Positions 57,495-64,000 of a stretch of 64,000 nt of DNA are shown piece after piece. How positions within the stretch are numbered: position 1 is the first letter of the stretch; every line of letters begins with the position of its first letter. This stretch comes from Streptococcus sp. SK643 (GTDB taxonomy: Bacteria; Bacillota; Bacilli; Lactobacillales; Streptococcaceae): contig NZ_AJMM01000008.1 in assembly GCF_000259505.1 (NCBI RefSeq), positions 291,512-355,511 of the forward strand, given 5' to 3'. The position numbers were made by a program, and so were the translations under genes. The notes below the pieces were generated by a model. That model ran no database searches, was not told where the DNA came from, and worked only from the letters and a program-made list of their open reading frames with translations.

Positions 57495-58955
57495 TTAGAT
57501 CTCCTTTCCTTCAATGACATTGATATGATTGACTTCAGGATCCTCAGTTCCCTGAAGTGAACAACCACGTTCTTTAGCAAATTGGATATAATCCACTATC
57601 TCTTTGGTAATACGTTCCCCTGGTGCCAAGATAGGGATTCCAGGAGGGTAACACATGACAAATTCACCACATACTTCGCCAACAGCATCTGCCAAAGGCA
57701 GCCTTCTGCGTTGCGAGTAAAAGGCTGCTTGAGGAGATAACACCATTTCTGGTTGGATATATTCACCAGCTATCAAGTCTTGCCCATCTCTAGAATAAAG
57801 TCGTTTAATATCGGCTAGTGCACCGACTAGGCGTTCTATATCTTGTATCCGATCACCAATTGAAATGTAAGCCAGAATGTTCCCGATGTCTCCAAACTCG
57901 ATCTGGATGTCGTATTCATCACGCAAAAGGTCATAAACCTCGATACCTGTTAATCCTATTCCCTGAGTGTAAACTGACAACTTGGTCACGTCAAAATCAC
58001 ATACTGTGACATCATCAATTAATTCTTTTGAGTAGGCATAATAACCGCCTATGGCATTGATTTCACGGCGAGCATACTCGGATAACTCAATGACCTTCTC
58101 AAAGGATTCTTTACCACGTAGAGCCAAGTTGCGACGTGAAATATCCAAACTAGCCATCAACAAGTAAGAGGCAGATGTTGACTGGGTAAGATTAATAATC
58201 TGACGAACGTATTCAGGATTCATCTGCTCCCCGATAAGTAAAATAGAACTTTGTGTCAAACTCCCACCAGACTTATGCATGGAGACTGCTGCCATATCAG
58301 CGCCTGCATCCATAGCAGAAATTGGAAGTTTATCTGTAAAATGCAAATGCGCTCCGTGGGCTTCATCAACTAAAACTAGCATGCCAGCTTCATGAGCCAT
58401 TTCTGTCAATCCTTTTAGGTCTGAACAGATGCCGTAGTAAGTAGGATTGTTAATCAAAATAGCCTTGGCATCTGGATGTTCCTTTATGGCCTGTGCTACT
58501 CGGTCATTTTCAAGACCTAAAGCGATACCAATCTTAGGATCTACACTCATCTCGATATAGATGGGAATGGCACCACATAGAACCAGCGCATTGATGGCAG
58601 ATTTATGGACATTTCGTGGTAGAATAATCTTATCTCCAGCCTTGCAGGTTGACAGAATCATAGTTTGAACAGATGAGGTTGTTCCACCAATCATTAGAAA
58701 AGCATGACTAGCTCCAAAAGCATCTGCCGCCAGCTCCTCTGCATCCCTAATAATGGAAATCGGATGCCCTAGATTATCCAAGGGTTTCATAGAATTGACA
58801 TCAATGCCAACACATTTTTCACCCAAAAGTTCAACTAACTCAGGATTTCCCCGACCTCGTTTATGTCCTGGTACATCAAAGGGGACAATCCTTTTCTTGC
58901 GTAATTTAACCAAGGCATCATAAATGGGCGCTTGATTTTGATCTAGTTTTATCAA
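57495..58955 (-). CDS. speA: Arginine decarboxylase (SpeA type, Orn/Lys/Arg decarboxylase class I)
   Basis: A 486-residue fold-type I PLP decarboxylase of the short Gram-positive type. PLP Lys228 is in VSMHKSGGSLTQ, with DVPGHKRGRGNPEL and LVDEAHGAHLHF. Its genes are often labelled lysine or cad decarboxylase, but agmatine use is implied by aguA and aguB at the end of the operon. The start is TTG at 58955, six bases after AAAGGAG; an overlapping ATG (58962) stops after two codons. Operon head; the structured RNA and terminator at 59020-59349 lie upstream. Confidence 0.93.
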   Translation of the reverse strand: MIKLDQNQAPIYDALVKLRKKRIVPFDVPGHKRGRGNPELVELLGEKCVGIDVNSMKPLDNLGHPISIIRDAEELAADAFGASHAFLMIGGTTSSVQTMILSTCKAGDKIILPRNVHKSAINALVLCGAIPIYIEMSVDPKIGIALGLENDRVAQAIKEHPDAKAILINNPTYYGICSDLKGLTEMAHEAGMLVLVDEAHGAHLHFTDKLPISAMDAGADMAAVSMHKSGGSLTQSSILLIGEQMNPEYVRQIINLTQSTSASYLLMASLDISRRNLALRGKESFEKVIELSEYARREINAIGGYYAYSKELIDDVTVCDFDVTKLSVYTQGIGLTGIEVYDLLRDEYDIQIEFGDIGNILAYISIGDRIQDIERLVGALADIKRLYSRDGQDLIAGEYIQPEMVLSPQAAFYSQRRRLPLADAVGEVCGEFVMCYPPGIPILAPGERITKEIVDYIQFAKERGCSLQGTEDPEVNHINVIEGKEI

Positions 58956-59019
58956 GACATACTCCTTTACCGTATTTGTAGTGCTTCAAGAAGACGAAGG
59001 CTACTAAAGGTTGACTCAT

Positions 59020-59349
59020 GAAAAAAGAGCAGGTTTTCACCTGCTCTGCAATCTTCTGACGTTTTTATGTTTGTTTCTGTTGAGTATGTCTGTTCCCGAT
59101 GTTTCCTAACTCTCTAGTAGCAAATATTACGTACTTTATTGATCGTTTCACAAGATGACGTGTGCTTTCACCACACTAAAATTTTATGAATTAGGACAAA
59201 CGTCCTAACATCAACTTATAAAAGTAGGCTTTTAACCCTATCAATAATATGGTTTTGCAACCACGCTTCGGCATTCAACCCTACCTGTCCGTAGGCATTT
59301 TTTACTCGGGTTTATATTTGCTAGAAAACATCATCTTATTTTCTAAGCC
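59020..59349 (-). ncRNA. Structured non-coding transcript, about 330 nt, upstream of the polyamine operon
   Basis: The start is set by a promoter (59355-59383) and the end by a terminator (59021-59047). No open frame of note lies inside. Many short perfect hairpins are visible on the minus strand: CCTAC/GTAGG, TGGTT-GCAA-AACCA, TTAGGAC-GTTT-GTCCTAA and GTGTG/CACAC. Two long-range pairings link the ends. Arm a (59329-59337 and flanks) pairs with 59152-59159 and flanks, up to 12 bp. Arm b (59314-59323) pairs with 59118-59127, 10 bp. The order is a-b-a'-b', which means a pseudoknot or two exclusive states. I could not match it to tmRNA, RNase P, preQ1, T-box or c-di-GMP RNAs; 6S RNA was considered but not confirmed. 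It could be a stand-alone RNA or a leader controlling speA by termination. Confidence 0.55.
59021..59047 (-). terminator. Intrinsic terminator of the structured RNA
   Basis: On the minus strand AGAGCAGGT pairs perfectly with ACCTGCTCT around GAAA, followed by TTTTTT. The hairpin ends 66 bases before the speA start codon, so it can also act as an attenuator for the operon. Confidence 0.9.
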
Positions 59350-59354
59350 TTACT

Positions 59355-59383
59355 ACTATATCATGTTTTGAAAAGCTTGTAAA
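59355..59383 (-). promoter_or_regulatory. Promoter of the structured RNA
   Basis: On the minus strand TTTACA (59378-59383) and TATAGT (59355-59360) stand 17 bases apart, pointing leftward with a start near 59349. No other good promoter for the speA operon is seen between this and speA, so the operon may depend on readthrough. Confidence 0.72.
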
Positions 59384-59467
59384 GTACTTTATTTCAAAAT
59401 TGGAATACTTTGTTCGTGATTATCTTGAAAGATACTAAAAATAGTTATAAAAATAAATATGAAAACG

Positions 59468-59506
59468 CATATAAAAAGAACTAGGAATCCTAGTTCTTTT
59501 TATATG
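59468..59506. terminator. Bidirectional terminator or palindrome
   Basis: A 19-base arm (CATATAAAAAGAACTAGGA) and its exact reverse complement separated by one base, with A- and T-rich flanks. It ends leftward transcription from 59.6-60.7 kb. Confidence 0.85.
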
Positions 59507-59526
59507 TATTTTAACGAATCTTGTGC

Positions 59527-59646
59527 TTATTTAATGGTAACAGAAAAACGATAGCCATTTAATTGTATAAATTCACCAAAACGAATAAAGCAGTTTGTTT
59601 ATTAGCATTGGCAAAAACATGCTTTTTTTCAAGCAATACAAGTAGC
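59527..59646 (-). pseudogene. Doc/Fic-type toxin relic
   Basis: The minus strand reads ELLVLLEKKHVFANANKQTAL, then a frameshift, then GEFIQLNGYRFSVTIK and a stop. This matches the Doc family (death-on-curing toxin) catalytic region HxFxxANKRTA followed by FLxLNGY. About 40 codons survive, beginning right at the stop of the hydrolase gene; the N-terminal part and any antitoxin (phd) gene are gone. Confidence 0.65.
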
Positions 59647-60363
59647 TCATTGTGAATAAGCGAGCCACTCATTAATCATACTAGCGATTTCTCTAGGTGC
59701 TTCAGTATAAACTTCATGGCTAACGTTTTCTAGAAAAATAGTCTCAAAATAATCTGGCAATTCTTTTAAGGCTTCCTCTCTCCATGTAGCTTCATTAGAA
59801 TAGCAAGGACTGATAAACAAGGTAGCTCCCACTTCTCTCTTAAAAGCTTGTATTTTCCTCCGTAGGCTGAGTATCGCTTCTATATTTTCATAATTTAAAG
59901 CTAACTCATATCTATTATACTCAGAATTCCAGTGATAAGACTGTCTTACGGCTTCCTCCATATTTTCTGACCAATGCTTTGTTTCAGATTTTTCTTTAGA
60001 AATAAGAAGATTTAAATCCGAAACGACTTGAGATTCAATATAGTTTTTAGTTTCCTCTAACTCTATATCTAAAGGTAAAATCTTATCTAAATCTAGATAG
60101 CCACCATCCAAAAGAATCAGTTTTGTCACTTCATAAAATTCCGATGCAAGATAACGCGCCAAATCTCCTCCAAGAGAATGACCTATCAGACAGATAGATT
60201 CTTCCTCTACAATCTCATTTTTAAACCATGATTTCAATTCTGTTTCATCTTGAAGATGCTTTTCATATGGATTTAGAAAATAAATCTGCGAATTTAGTTC
60301 TTGAAAAAAATCCTTGCTATGATAGACATTGCTTCCCAAACCGCCAATAAAATATTTTTTCAT
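59647..60363 (-). CDS. Alpha/beta hydrolase
   Basis: A 238-residue serine hydrolase with the nucleophile elbow LIGHSLGGDLARYL (Ser near 63), an acidic residue in the LFISPCYSN/TWREEA stretch and the likely catalytic His in NVSHEVY. No signal peptide; cytosolic. The oxyanion region is MKKYFIGGLGSNVYHSKDFF. Substrate unknown. Three bases separate it from the 103-residue gene upstream, so they form a pair. Confidence 0.82.
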   Translation of the reverse strand: MKKYFIGGLGSNVYHSKDFFQELNSQIYFLNPYEKHLQDETELKSWFKNEIVEEESICLIGHSLGGDLARYLASEFYEVTKLILLDGGYLDLDKILPLDIELEETKNYIESQVVSDLNLLISKEKSETKHWSENMEEAVRQSYHWNSEYNRYELALNYENIEAILSLRRKIQAFKREVGATLFISPCYSNEATWREEALKELPDYFETIFLENVSHEVYTEAPREIASMINEWLAYSQ

Positions 60364-60366
60364 TCT

Positions 60367-60678
60367 CTACTTAATACTATGCTTATTCATCTTTTGTTCA
60401 AAGATAGTCGTGATAATCTGGCGCAATTCTTCTCTTTCTTTTTCTGGAATCTCACCACTTGTTTGAGCTGTTGCGTAGAGCTCAGGGTGTTCGATAGAAA
60501 TTCGTTTGATTGTACGTGTTGTCGCATGTTTTCTGACGAAAAATGGAATTTTTTTCACTAATTCTTGAGGGACTAGAGCTAGAATTTTAGCTGCAGTTTC
60601 CTTGTCACTAATCTTAGACGTCGTAAGTCCATTCTTAATCATTTCCTGTTCTTTTTCTGTAAAATCTTTTAATTCCAT
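60367..60678 (-). CDS. Small hypothetical protein, 103 residues
   Basis: Not recognised. Soluble, helical and highly charged; starts MELKDFTEKEQEMIKNGL and has LALVPQELVKKIPFFVRKHATTRT, then a Glu/Lys-rich tail. GGAGGA before the ATG supports translation. It is followed three bases later by the alpha/beta hydrolase, so the two are co-transcribed. A small cytoplasmic helical protein of this form may belong to an uncharacterised streptococcal family. Confidence 0.7.
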   Translation of the reverse strand: MELKDFTEKEQEMIKNGLTTSKISDKETAAKILALVPQELVKKIPFFVRKHATTRTIKRISIEHPELYATAQTSGEIPEKEREELRQIITTIFEQKMNKHSIK

Positions 60679-60776
60679 TCGATAGATCCTCCTATTTTCT
60701 CTATGTTAAATTATATACCAATCCATATAAAACTACAAATGGACTGTTTGGAAAGATGAAAATACTGTAAAGAAAT

Positions 60777-60956
60777 CATGAATCTTCCTCCTCTGTCACT
60801 TCCCATACTTCTGATTGAGAGCCTTCCCCATCTATGACATATCACTGGATGTAAGTGATAAATGTTTCATTTTTATTGGATTTCGACTGGAGGTGATTGC
60901 ATTTACCTATAATGACTATCAAGAATAAATATAAAATGCCTAATACAGCATTCATA
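60777..60956 (-). pseudogene. Short membrane-type ORF with an internal stop
   Basis: AGAGGA stands before an ATG at 60956 that lies 12 bases after the lipoprotein gene. The frame gives MNAVLGILYLFLIVIIGKC, then a Lys/Asn-rich stretch, stops at TGA after 37 codons, and resumes with YVIDGEGSQSEVWEVTEEEDS before the final stop. Either a real 37-residue peptide or a 59-residue gene broken by one mutation. The Cys after the hydrophobic segment is not a good lipobox. Confidence 0.5.
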
Positions 60957-60967
60957 TTAGATTTCCT

Positions 60968-61852
60968 CTAGATATTGACCCACTTATCATTATCCATGAT
61001 GAAAGGTTTAGCTAGACCTTCTCCTGTATAGTCCTCATACTTGGTATTTAGATATTTATAACAATCTTCTATAGTTGCAAATTTAATGGCTTGATAAGGT
61101 TCTTCAAAAGTTAATTTCTCTACAAATAAGAAGCCATCATCAGCTGGCACTAGAACTCCAACGTGCCCAACAAACAAATATTCCCCATCTAGATTATCGT
61201 GTAACACGACAGAAAGCATTCGAGCTTTGTCGTTAAATTGAAATTGAGAAAAGAATTTTTCCATCTTCTCAGCATGAACCTTGACATCCGTAGTTGCTTC
61301 TGTTTTGACTCTAGAAAAAAGCACATCAAACTCTTCCTTGTCTTTGGAATCAAAGACCTTTCCCTTATCAATGGCATCATTATCTAGGAAAAGCAAGTCA
61401 TCATTTTTTTCTAATTTAGGAATTGTAATACTATGTTTTAAGAGACAATAACTATTGATGCGACAGTTGGTGCCAACAAAATCACCTTTCTTTTGCTTCC
61501 ATAGATTGCTGATTTTTTCAACATCGTACTCAGTTTTTGAAAAAGAAGAAAAATCTCCAGATAAACCAATCGACCCTACAATTGTATTATAGTCATTTAC
61601 AAGATTAAAAAAGTCATCTACACTCCTTGAATCCAAATGTGCTGATAAGAGGCTTTTAACTTCTTTAGAACTAACCTGATTATTGAGATTGCTATATGAA
61701 GCCTTCCAAGAACTTGCTTCCTTAGTAGAACTAATTTGAGTCTGATTATTGTTGTCTGAACCTGTCGGTGCTGTATTTTGTTGACATGCAGCCAAGCCTA
61801 AAAGTAATAGAGAACAAATCCCTATCCTTAGAATGTTTTTCGATTGGTTCAT
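60968..61852 (-). CDS. DUF4300 family lipoprotein
   Basis: A 294-residue lipoprotein with signal LLLLGLAACQQ (lipidated Cys23), followed by an Asn/Gln/Ser-rich linker (24-60) and a globular domain resembling DUF4300: ASYSNLNNQVSSKEV, NCRINSYCLLK, VVLHDNLDGEYLFVGHVGVLVP and EEPYQAIKF. NCRINSYC and a further Cys may form a disulfide. The function is unknown. Eleven bases separate it from the ADP-ribosylglycohydrolase gene upstream, so they form an operon. Confidence 0.85.
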   Translation of the reverse strand: MNQSKNILRIGICSLLLLGLAACQQNTAPTGSDNNNQTQISSTKEASSWKASYSNLNNQVSSKEVKSLLSAHLDSRSVDDFFNLVNDYNTIVGSIGLSGDFSSFSKTEYDVEKISNLWKQKKGDFVGTNCRINSYCLLKHSITIPKLEKNDDLLFLDNDAIDKGKVFDSKDKEEFDVLFSRVKTEATTDVKVHAEKMEKFFSQFQFNDKARMLSVVLHDNLDGEYLFVGHVGVLVPADDGFLFVEKLTFEEPYQAIKFATIEDCYKYLNTKYEDYTGEGLAKPFIMDNDKWVNI

Positions 61853-61863
61853 ATATTTCTCCT

Positions 61864-62850
61864 TTATTTATCCATATATTCTAGTAATTGATGACATTTT
61901 TCTTCAAGTAATGATCTATTAGCCAATTTTTCTATCCATCTTTCTGGTATGCATTCAAGTTTATAGATAGCTCCTGCTAAGCTACCTGTTATAGCACCTA
62001 TGGTATCGGTATCCTCACCAAGATTAACAGCTTTTAAGACTGCTTCTTCAAAATTCTTTGTTGTTCCAAGACACCAGAGACAAGCCTTCAGGGTATCAAC
62101 AACATAGCCTGTAGAGGTAATCTCTTCCCTTGATTTTTGATAAAAGTCTTGGTCAAATAGTTCTCTAAAATGTTCTTGATATTCTTTCCAGTATTCTGGT
62201 TTTTTCTTAAAATAATCTTCAAAATAAGGTTTTGATTGACAAAGTAATTTTTCTAATCGAATGTTAAGAAGAAAGCCGATTAAAAATTGGACATAAAGAA
62301 TAGATGCCACGATAGACCTTGGATGAGCATGGGTCAGTTTAGTATACTGCTCAATTATTTTCGATCTATAACTGAAATCAAAATTTTCATGTAAGAGCAA
62401 AGCTAAGGGAGATATCCTCATCAGAGCTCCATTGCCATTATCCCTCTCACTAGTCTCTCCACATTTCTCTGGAGATTCTCCCGCCAAATACCGTTCAATC
62501 GCCTGATTAGTCGCAACACCAATATCAAAACAATACCCAAAAGGTGTCAGGTAGCCCTGACGATAAGCAACAAATTTATCCATCAACTCATTCAAATCAG
62601 AATCCTCACATAGGTGTTCAATAAGTGCTAAGGAAAGAGACGTATCATCTGACCAAGTACCAGCTGGTTGATTATAGGTACCATAGCCCACCATATCTAA
62701 AATCTGATAGCTATCTCTATCATTAAACTCTACTGGAACACCCAAGGCATCACCGATAGCTAGTCCATAAATCACTGAATGTATCATTTGTTTCAGATGA
62801 TATCTTCGATACTGTTTTGAATCAGATTCCCATTTATTTTTTAATCTCAT
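61864..62850 (-). CDS. ADP-ribosylglycohydrolase (DraG family)
   Basis: About 328 residues of the ADP-ribosyl-glycohydrolase fold (PF03747). Magnesium ligands are in AIGDALGVPVEFNDRDSY, GTWSDDTSLSLALIEHL and the late GEDTDTIGAITGSLAGAIY. Members remove ADP-ribose from proteins, nucleic acids or small molecules; the target here is unknown and no ADP-ribosyltransferase is in the window. The start is ATG at 62850 (after GTTGGG, weak); an upstream TTG and a later ATG (62787) are alternatives. Minus-strand -10 TATAAT at 62887-62892. Confidence 0.9.
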   Translation of the reverse strand: MRLKNKWESDSKQYRRYHLKQMIHSVIYGLAIGDALGVPVEFNDRDSYQILDMVGYGTYNQPAGTWSDDTSLSLALIEHLCEDSDLNELMDKFVAYRQGYLTPFGYCFDIGVATNQAIERYLAGESPEKCGETSERDNGNGALMRISPLALLLHENFDFSYRSKIIEQYTKLTHAHPRSIVASILYVQFLIGFLLNIRLEKLLCQSKPYFEDYFKKKPEYWKEYQEHFRELFDQDFYQKSREEITSTGYVVDTLKACLWCLGTTKNFEEAVLKAVNLGEDTDTIGAITGSLAGAIYKLECIPERWIEKLANRSLLEEKCHQLLEYMDK

Positions 62851-62886
62851 ATCGGTACCCAACTGTTTAAATTGTCCTATATCCTT

Positions 62887-62892
62887 ATTATA
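62887..62892 (-). promoter_or_regulatory. -10 of the ADP-ribosylglycohydrolase operon
   Basis: TATAAT on the minus strand, about 37 bases before the start codon. No strong -35. Confidence 0.55.
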
Positions 62893-63064
62893 CTATATAA
62901 GTTTAAAAAAGACTGTAATCTTCAAAAATCATTGAAAATAACTTCTAAATGTTTGAACTAATCTTTTTTTAGCCTCTTTTTGATTTTCAAATAAATTAAT
63001 AGGAGCAACATCAAATTCCACAATAATAGTATGATATGACTTATTTTATCCTATCTTTCTATGG

Positions 63065-63070
63065 TATAAT
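63065..63070 (+). promoter_or_regulatory. -10 of the 132-residue gene
   Basis: TATAAT in GGTATAATAG, 38 bases before the ATG at 63108. The preceding region (62893-63060) has no gene. Confidence 0.6.
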
Positions 63071-63107
63071 AGATGATAATATAATTAATCTTTAATAGGT
63101 GAGGTTT

Positions 63108-63506
63108 ATGAGTTATACCAAAAGTCAAGTATCAAATTTTCTAAATGATAAGATTCTCTTTAGATTCTCTATTTCTAACGATTTTATAATTGAATTTGAC
63201 GATTACAAAGAATTTTTTACATTTGAAGAGCTTGAAAGAATTATAAAAAGTAATTATGATTATTGGAATTCAATTTATGGAAGTTCTCCAACTAATTTTA
63301 AGTCTACTTGGAAAAGCTTAAATGATAAGTTTAATACAGTAAAAGATTATATTTTCGGACTTAAAGAACTAAATATTGACAGCATAAGCAATCAAATTTA
63401 TTACACTTTATCGACTAATCGTGAAACAAGAGAACAAGATAAGATAGTTTACATTCTATCAGTAAGCTCTCCTATTGACAAAGATACACATTTTTATAAT
63501 ATCTGA
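63108..63506 (+). CDS. Hypothetical protein, 132 residues
   Basis: Not recognised. Starts MSYTKSQVSNFLNDKI; aromatic- and Asn-rich, acidic, with YKEFFTFEELERIIKSNYDYW and DYIFGLKELNIDS. Soluble; no signal peptide or membrane helix. ATG at 63108 with AGGTGAGG just upstream (a GTG at 63099 lies inside that site). A clear -10 (63065) supports a separate transcription unit. The AT-rich base composition and location in a patch of broken genes suggest a horizontally acquired accessory gene. It may be an immunity-like protein, but nothing proves that. Confidence 0.62.
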   Translation: MSYTKSQVSNFLNDKILFRFSISNDFIIEFDDYKEFFTFEELERIIKSNYDYWNSIYGSSPTNFKSTWKSLNDKFNTVKDYIFGLKELNIDSISNQIYYTLSTNRETREQDKIVYILSVSSPIDKDTHFYNI

Positions 63507-63594
63507 AGATTCGTTTCCTTCTATCTTGAACAATCTAAAAATAATCTTGATGACGCTATCAAGGCTTACGTATATCTCTCTAAAAACAAAGATT

Positions 63595-63956
63595 CTATCG
63601 GCTACTATTTTTCAAGTCCAAGGCTTTGTAATATTCAAGATTCGAGCCTAATTGTATCTGAGTTCCTCTACCTGCTCCGAAAACCATAGCTATCTCTCCC
63701 TTTCGAGTATTTGAAAGAATATCTATAGGATAACCATATTTAGAAAAACTTTTCTCTTAGCTAAATATTTCCGTAACCCAGGTGAAGCATTATTGAAAGC
63801 CACTTCTATATTATTTTTTGTCAAATCATGTATCATCTCATATTTATGATAATCTTGATATCCTCACTACGAATAAAGGAAGTCAATACTTGTTGCTGGG
63901 AGAGCTCGATAAAATTCAAAGCAAATTTCACTGCGTTGCTTTTCTAAATTTATCAT
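63595..63956 (-). pseudogene. Broken gene, unrecognised
   Basis: The minus strand begins MINLEKQRSEICFEFYRALP behind an upstream stop (TAATG), meets TAG after 29 codons, resumes with HKYEMIHDLTKNNIEVAFNNA and a few more residues to LAKRK, frameshifts and ends SKYGYPIDILSNTRKGEIAM...QIQLGSNLEYYKALD plus stop. Coherent coding over about 115 codons with at least two lesions. I cannot name its family. Confidence 0.6.
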
Positions 63957-64000
63957 TATGGTTTGTCCCACAAAGGAGAAGGATATTCTGGTTCCTCATC
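63956..64000 (-). CDS. C-terminal tail of a gene cut by the window edge
   Basis: On the minus strand DEEPEYPSPLWDKP precedes a TAA whose last base starts the ATG of the broken gene (TAATG coupling). Only 14 residues are seen, so nothing can be said on function. Confidence 0.4.
   Translation of the reverse strand, partial: DEEPEYPSPLWDKP

Noticed and set aside
59020..59349. tmRNA, RNase P RNA or T-box leader
   Set aside because: No tag-reading frame or tRNA-like ends, no conserved RNase P core, no T-box sequence. 6S RNA stays open but unproven.
63507..63689. GNAT-like protein on the plus strand after the 132-residue gene
   Set aside because: Open frame of 61 codons with some resemblance to acetyltransferase fragments, but no start codon or ribosome site, and it overlaps a more coherent minus-strand relic.
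1..64000. CRISPR array
   Set aside because: No short regularly spaced repeats with unique spacers; the only regular repeats are coding (pht and bgaA).

Overview
This window looks like the chromosome of a mitis-group Streptococcus (S. mitis, S. pseudopneumoniae, S. pneumoniae or a close relative). The evidence is two polyhistidine-triad (Pht) genes around a zinc-binding lipoprotein gene with AdcR-type operators, a BgaA-type surface beta-galactosidase with YSIRK and LPXTG signals, a BOX element, an IS1167-like relic, XerS with a difSL-like site, and a complete vicRKX locus. Species cannot be fixed from the sequence alone. From memory of pneumococcal genomes, several gene neighbourhoods here differ in order, which argues for a non-pneumococcal mitis-group strain.

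Layout. (1) 1-7.8 kb: zinc homeostasis and adhesion (truncated pht gene, adcAII, and a second pht gene with a 219-bp tandem repeat). The last two have strong promoters followed by AdcR-like boxes, three of them abutting in front of the second pht gene. (2) 7.8-24.4 kb: housekeeping genes: pepT, hemH, mscL, a GtrA-like gene, queT under a preQ1-II riboswitch, tRNA-Thr, mutY, vicRKX, small conserved genes, ung-mutX-pyrC, a MATE exporter and xerS with dif. (3) 24.6-28.4 kb: mepB-like, clcA, rnhB and rbgA. (4) 28.4-31.7 kb: an eroded accessory segment with an ISL3-family transposase relic, ABC-transporter debris and one intact exporter-type ABC gene. (5) 31.8-39.1 kb: bgaA. (6) 39.5-47.7 kb: an unknown Cys-motif protein, a BOX element and rexAB. 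(7) 47.8-52.1 kb: a HAD phosphatase, an ABC ATPase/permease pair and a convergent two-component system. (8) 52.3-59.35 kb: a tightly packed polyamine operon (speA-speE-lys1-nspC-aguA-aguB) preceded by a roughly 330-nt structured transcript with its own promoter and terminator. (9) 59.5-64 kb: small accessory genes and relics, including a Doc-like toxin remnant, an alpha/beta hydrolase, a DUF4300-type lipoprotein, an ADP-ribosylglycohydrolase and broken genes at the right edge.

Most genes left of dif (24.45 kb) read rightward, and nearly all from xerS to rexB read leftward. This is what is expected if the replication terminus lies at dif. The features I consider most worth attention are the structured RNA ahead of the polyamine operon, the triple AdcR array, the expanding His-rich repeat in the second Pht protein, the cluster-less MutY and the dif-centred strand switch.
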